Positions 4,284-5,885 of a stretch of 5,885 bases of DNA are shown here, piece after piece (within the stretch, counting starts at the first letter, position 1; each line of letters opens with the position of its first letter). A program made the position numbers and the translations under genes. A model generated the notes under the pieces. The model worked only from the letters and a program-made list of their open reading frames with translations. It made no database searches and had not been told where the DNA came from. The stretch is from Gemmatimonadales bacterium (lineage in GTDB: Bacteria; Gemmatimonadota; Gemmatimonadetes; Gemmatimonadales; GWC2-71-9): positions 1 through 5,885 of the forward strand of contig JACDDX010000115.1 of the NCBI GenBank assembly GCA_013816685.1, read 5' to 3'.

Positions 4284-5885
4284 ATGTTTGCTTCCCTTCG
4301 TAACCGGCTGATCATCATCGCGGTGCTCATCGCCGCGAGCATCTTCGCCCTCATTCCACGGACGCAGAGCGTGCGCGAGCGCGATCCCGAGACCGGGGTC
4401 ATGCACGACCGCGAGGTGAAACGGGTGCCGCTGAAGCGCGGGCTCGATCTCCAGGGCGGCATGCACCTGGCGCTCGAGCTGGATCAATCGCGCCAGGTCA
4501 GCGCGGACCGCAAGCGCGATCTCGAGCTCGCGCTCCAAGTGCTTCGCAAGCGTATCGACGAGTTCGGCGTCACCGAGCCGCTCATCCAGCGGGTCGGCGA
4601 TGAACGGCTCGTGGTGGAGCTCGCCGGTATCACCGATCCCGCCCGCGCCAAGGCGATCGTCCAGCGGAGCGCCTTTCTCGAGTTCAAGATTACCGACGAG
4701 ACCAGCGCGCTTGAGAAGGCCTTGCCGGCCATGGACCGGGTGCTGCGCGGGCTCGGCGTCCGCCAGGCCGACACCTCCCGCGGCGGTCCGTCCGCCGTCG
4801 AGCAGCTGCTCGGCGGAGACAGCTCGCGGGCCGACACGTCGAAGTCGAAGGTCCCCGCTGGGCCGGGTGCCGCTCCGGTTCCATCCGGCGCCGATTCAGC
4901 CCGACGTGACACCGCGCCCAACGCGGCGCTGGACGCGGCGCGCGATACCGTCACCAGCACCGGCGGCATCCTCGCCGGGCTGATTCAGCCGGCCGGCGGA
5001 GCCGGGGCCGGTGGCGTCCCTGGCGAGTATGCGGTGGCCGAGACGGCCTTTCCCCGGATCGACAGCCTGATCAATCTGCCGGGGGTCATGCGCCAGCTTC
5101 CGCGTGGCATGGTGCTGCGCTGGTCGGCGGCGCCCACGAGCGTCGGCGTCCAGCAGTTCCGCTATCTGTATGCCCTCGACGACCGCAGCATCGTCACCGG
5201 CGCCAATCTGGTGAACGCGCAGGCGCAGCTCGATCCACTCACCAACGGGCCGATGGTCACCTTCGAGCTGGACCGGGCGGGGGGTCGGAAGTTTGGTGAT
5301 GAAACCGGCCGCCACATTAACGATTTCATGGCGATCCTGCTCGACGGACGGGTGCAGGGACGGCCGCCGGTCATCCAGAGCCGGATTGGGCGGAACGGTC
5401 AGATCACCCTGGGCGGCAAGAGCCTGCAGGAGGCGCAGGATCTCGCGCTGACGCTTCGGGCCGGCGCGCTCCCGATCCCGCTCAAGATCGTCGAGGAGCG
5501 GCAGGTCGGCGCCAGCCTCGGCAGCGACTCGATCCGGCATGGCATCACCGCCGGCCTCGTCGGCACCGCGCTCGTCATCCTGATCATGGTCGGGTACTAC
5601 CGCCTGAGCGGGGTGCTGGCGGTGGCGGCGCTCGGGCTCTACGTGCTCTTCACCCTGGGCGGACTCTCATTGATAGAGGCGACGCTCACGCTGCCCGGGC
5701 TCGCGGGCATCGTCCTCTCCATCGGTATCGCGGTGGACAGCAATGTGCTGATCTTCGAGCGGATCCGGGAGGAACTGGTGCACGGTAAGACGGTGCGGCT
5801 CTCGGTTGACGAGGGCTTCAAGCACGCGATGAATGCCATCGTCGACTCGAACGTCACGGCGGTGCTCACCGCGCTGTTCCTCTTT
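4284..5885 (+). CDS. secD: Protein translocase subunit SecD, 3'-truncated by the window edge
   Basis: SecD is an RND-type inner-membrane protein that works with SecF to drive late stages of SecYEG/SecA export with the proton-motive force. The frame is open from ATG 4284 to the window end (534 codons, no stop). Residues 7-24 form the first membrane helix. The periplasmic P1 base starts with RGLDLQGGMHLALELD (52-67) and VLRKRIDEFGVTEPLIQRVG (86-105), is interrupted by an Asp/Ser/Thr/Ala/Gly-rich insertion (about 137-255), and resumes with DDRSIVTGANLVNAQ (299-313) and AILLDGRVQGRPPVIQSRIG (350-369). RAGALPIPLKIVEERQVG (392-409) precedes membrane helices at about 420-439, 442-464 and 468-490; the last carries GIAVDSNVLIFERIREE (481-497), whose D485 corresponds to the conserved transmembrane Asp of SecD. 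A fourth helix of this bundle begins at about 521. The ATG follows ribF by 13 bases with only a weak GAG upstream. Whether SecF is fused or separate cannot be seen. Confidence 0.96.
   Translation, partial: MFASLRNRLIIIAVLIAASIFALIPRTQSVRERDPETGVMHDREVKRVPLKRGLDLQGGMHLALELDQSRQVSADRKRDLELALQVLRKRIDEFGVTEPLIQRVGDERLVVELAGITDPARAKAIVQRSAFLEFKITDETSALEKALPAMDRVLRGLGVRQADTSRGGPSAVEQLLGGDSSRADTSKSKVPAGPGAAPVPSGADSARRDTAPNAALDAARDTVTSTGGILAGLIQPAGGAGAGGVPGEYAVAETAFPRIDSLINLPGVMRQLPRGMVLRWSAAPTSVGVQQFRYLYALDDRSIVTGANLVNAQAQLDPLTNGPMVTFELDRAGGRKFGDETGRHINDFMAILLDGRVQGRPPVIQSRIGRNGQITLGGKSLQEAQDLALTLRAGALPIPLKIVEERQVGASLGSDSIRHGITAGLVGTALVILIMVGYYRLSGVLAVAALGLYVLFTLGGLSLIEATLTLPGLAGIVLSIGIAVDSNVLIFERIREELVHGKTVRLSVDEGFKHAMNAIVDSNVTAVLTALFLF
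4761..5024 (+). other. Region of secD encoding a low-complexity Asp-Thr/Ser, Ala and Gly-rich insertion
   Basis: SecD residues about 160-247 are mostly Ala, Gly, Ser, Thr, Asp and Pro, with repeated ADTS, DSARRDT and RDTVTST motifs and no clear secondary-structure pattern. The segment sits in the periplasmic P1 region between the FLEFKI strand and the next recognisable P1 sequence. It is in frame, as GC-rich as its surroundings, and flanked by conserved SecD sequence, so it is a true insertion rather than an assembly error. It is probably a flexible periplasmic loop; a specific role cannot be read from sequence. Confidence 0.65.

Noticed and set aside
4600..4983. 127-codon + strand frame inside secD
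   Set aside because: It is a Pro/Arg/Ser-rich shadow frame; the SecD frame is open and conserved on both sides, so it is neither a separate gene nor a frameshift.
4896..5540. 214-codon minus-strand frame inside secD
   Set aside because: It lies wholly opposite conserved SecD sequence and shows no family motif; it is a shadow of GC-rich codon use.

Overview
The window is a high-GC, single-strand housekeeping segment carrying six genes in one direction: infB (5' end missing), a ylxP-type DUF503 gene, rbfA, truB, ribF and secD (3' end missing). All are read from the + strand, and no gap between them exceeds 43 bases, so the whole stretch is best read as part of one transcription unit. I see no mobile element, RNA gene, CRISPR array, promoter or terminator.

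Layout: bases 2-1738 encode the C-terminal part of translation initiation factor IF-2 (GTPase and fMet-tRNA-binding domains). A 43-base spacer built of degenerate 17-bp repeats leads to the DUF503 gene (1782-2066). rbfA starts on a GTG that overlaps that gene's stop (GTGA, 2063-2066). truB most likely starts on a CTG that overlaps the rbfA stop (CTGA, 2437-2440). ribF follows truB after 13 bases in which a 17-bp duplication has apparently separated stop from start. secD follows ribF after another 13 bases and is open to the end of the window (4284-5885).

The first four genes belong to the classic nusA-infB cluster: start-site selection (IF-2), 30S maturation (RbfA), tRNA pseudouridine-55 formation (TruB) and a small conserved companion (DUF503). 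ribF makes FMN and FAD and is often found next to truB. secD encodes a large membrane subunit of the Sec translocase and is the first sign that the cluster continues into protein export.

The organism cannot be fixed from this sequence alone. The high GC content, the infB-DUF503-rbfA-truB-ribF-secD order, and a SecD with a long Asp-Thr/Ser-rich insertion would fit Gemmatimonadota or a similar high-GC Gram-negative phylum; this is inference, not proof.

The gene content is ordinary. The less ordinary signals sit at the junctions: 17-bp direct repeats over the infB and truB stop codons that create tiny overlapping stop/start relays, a probable CTG start for truB, and the low-complexity insertion in SecD.
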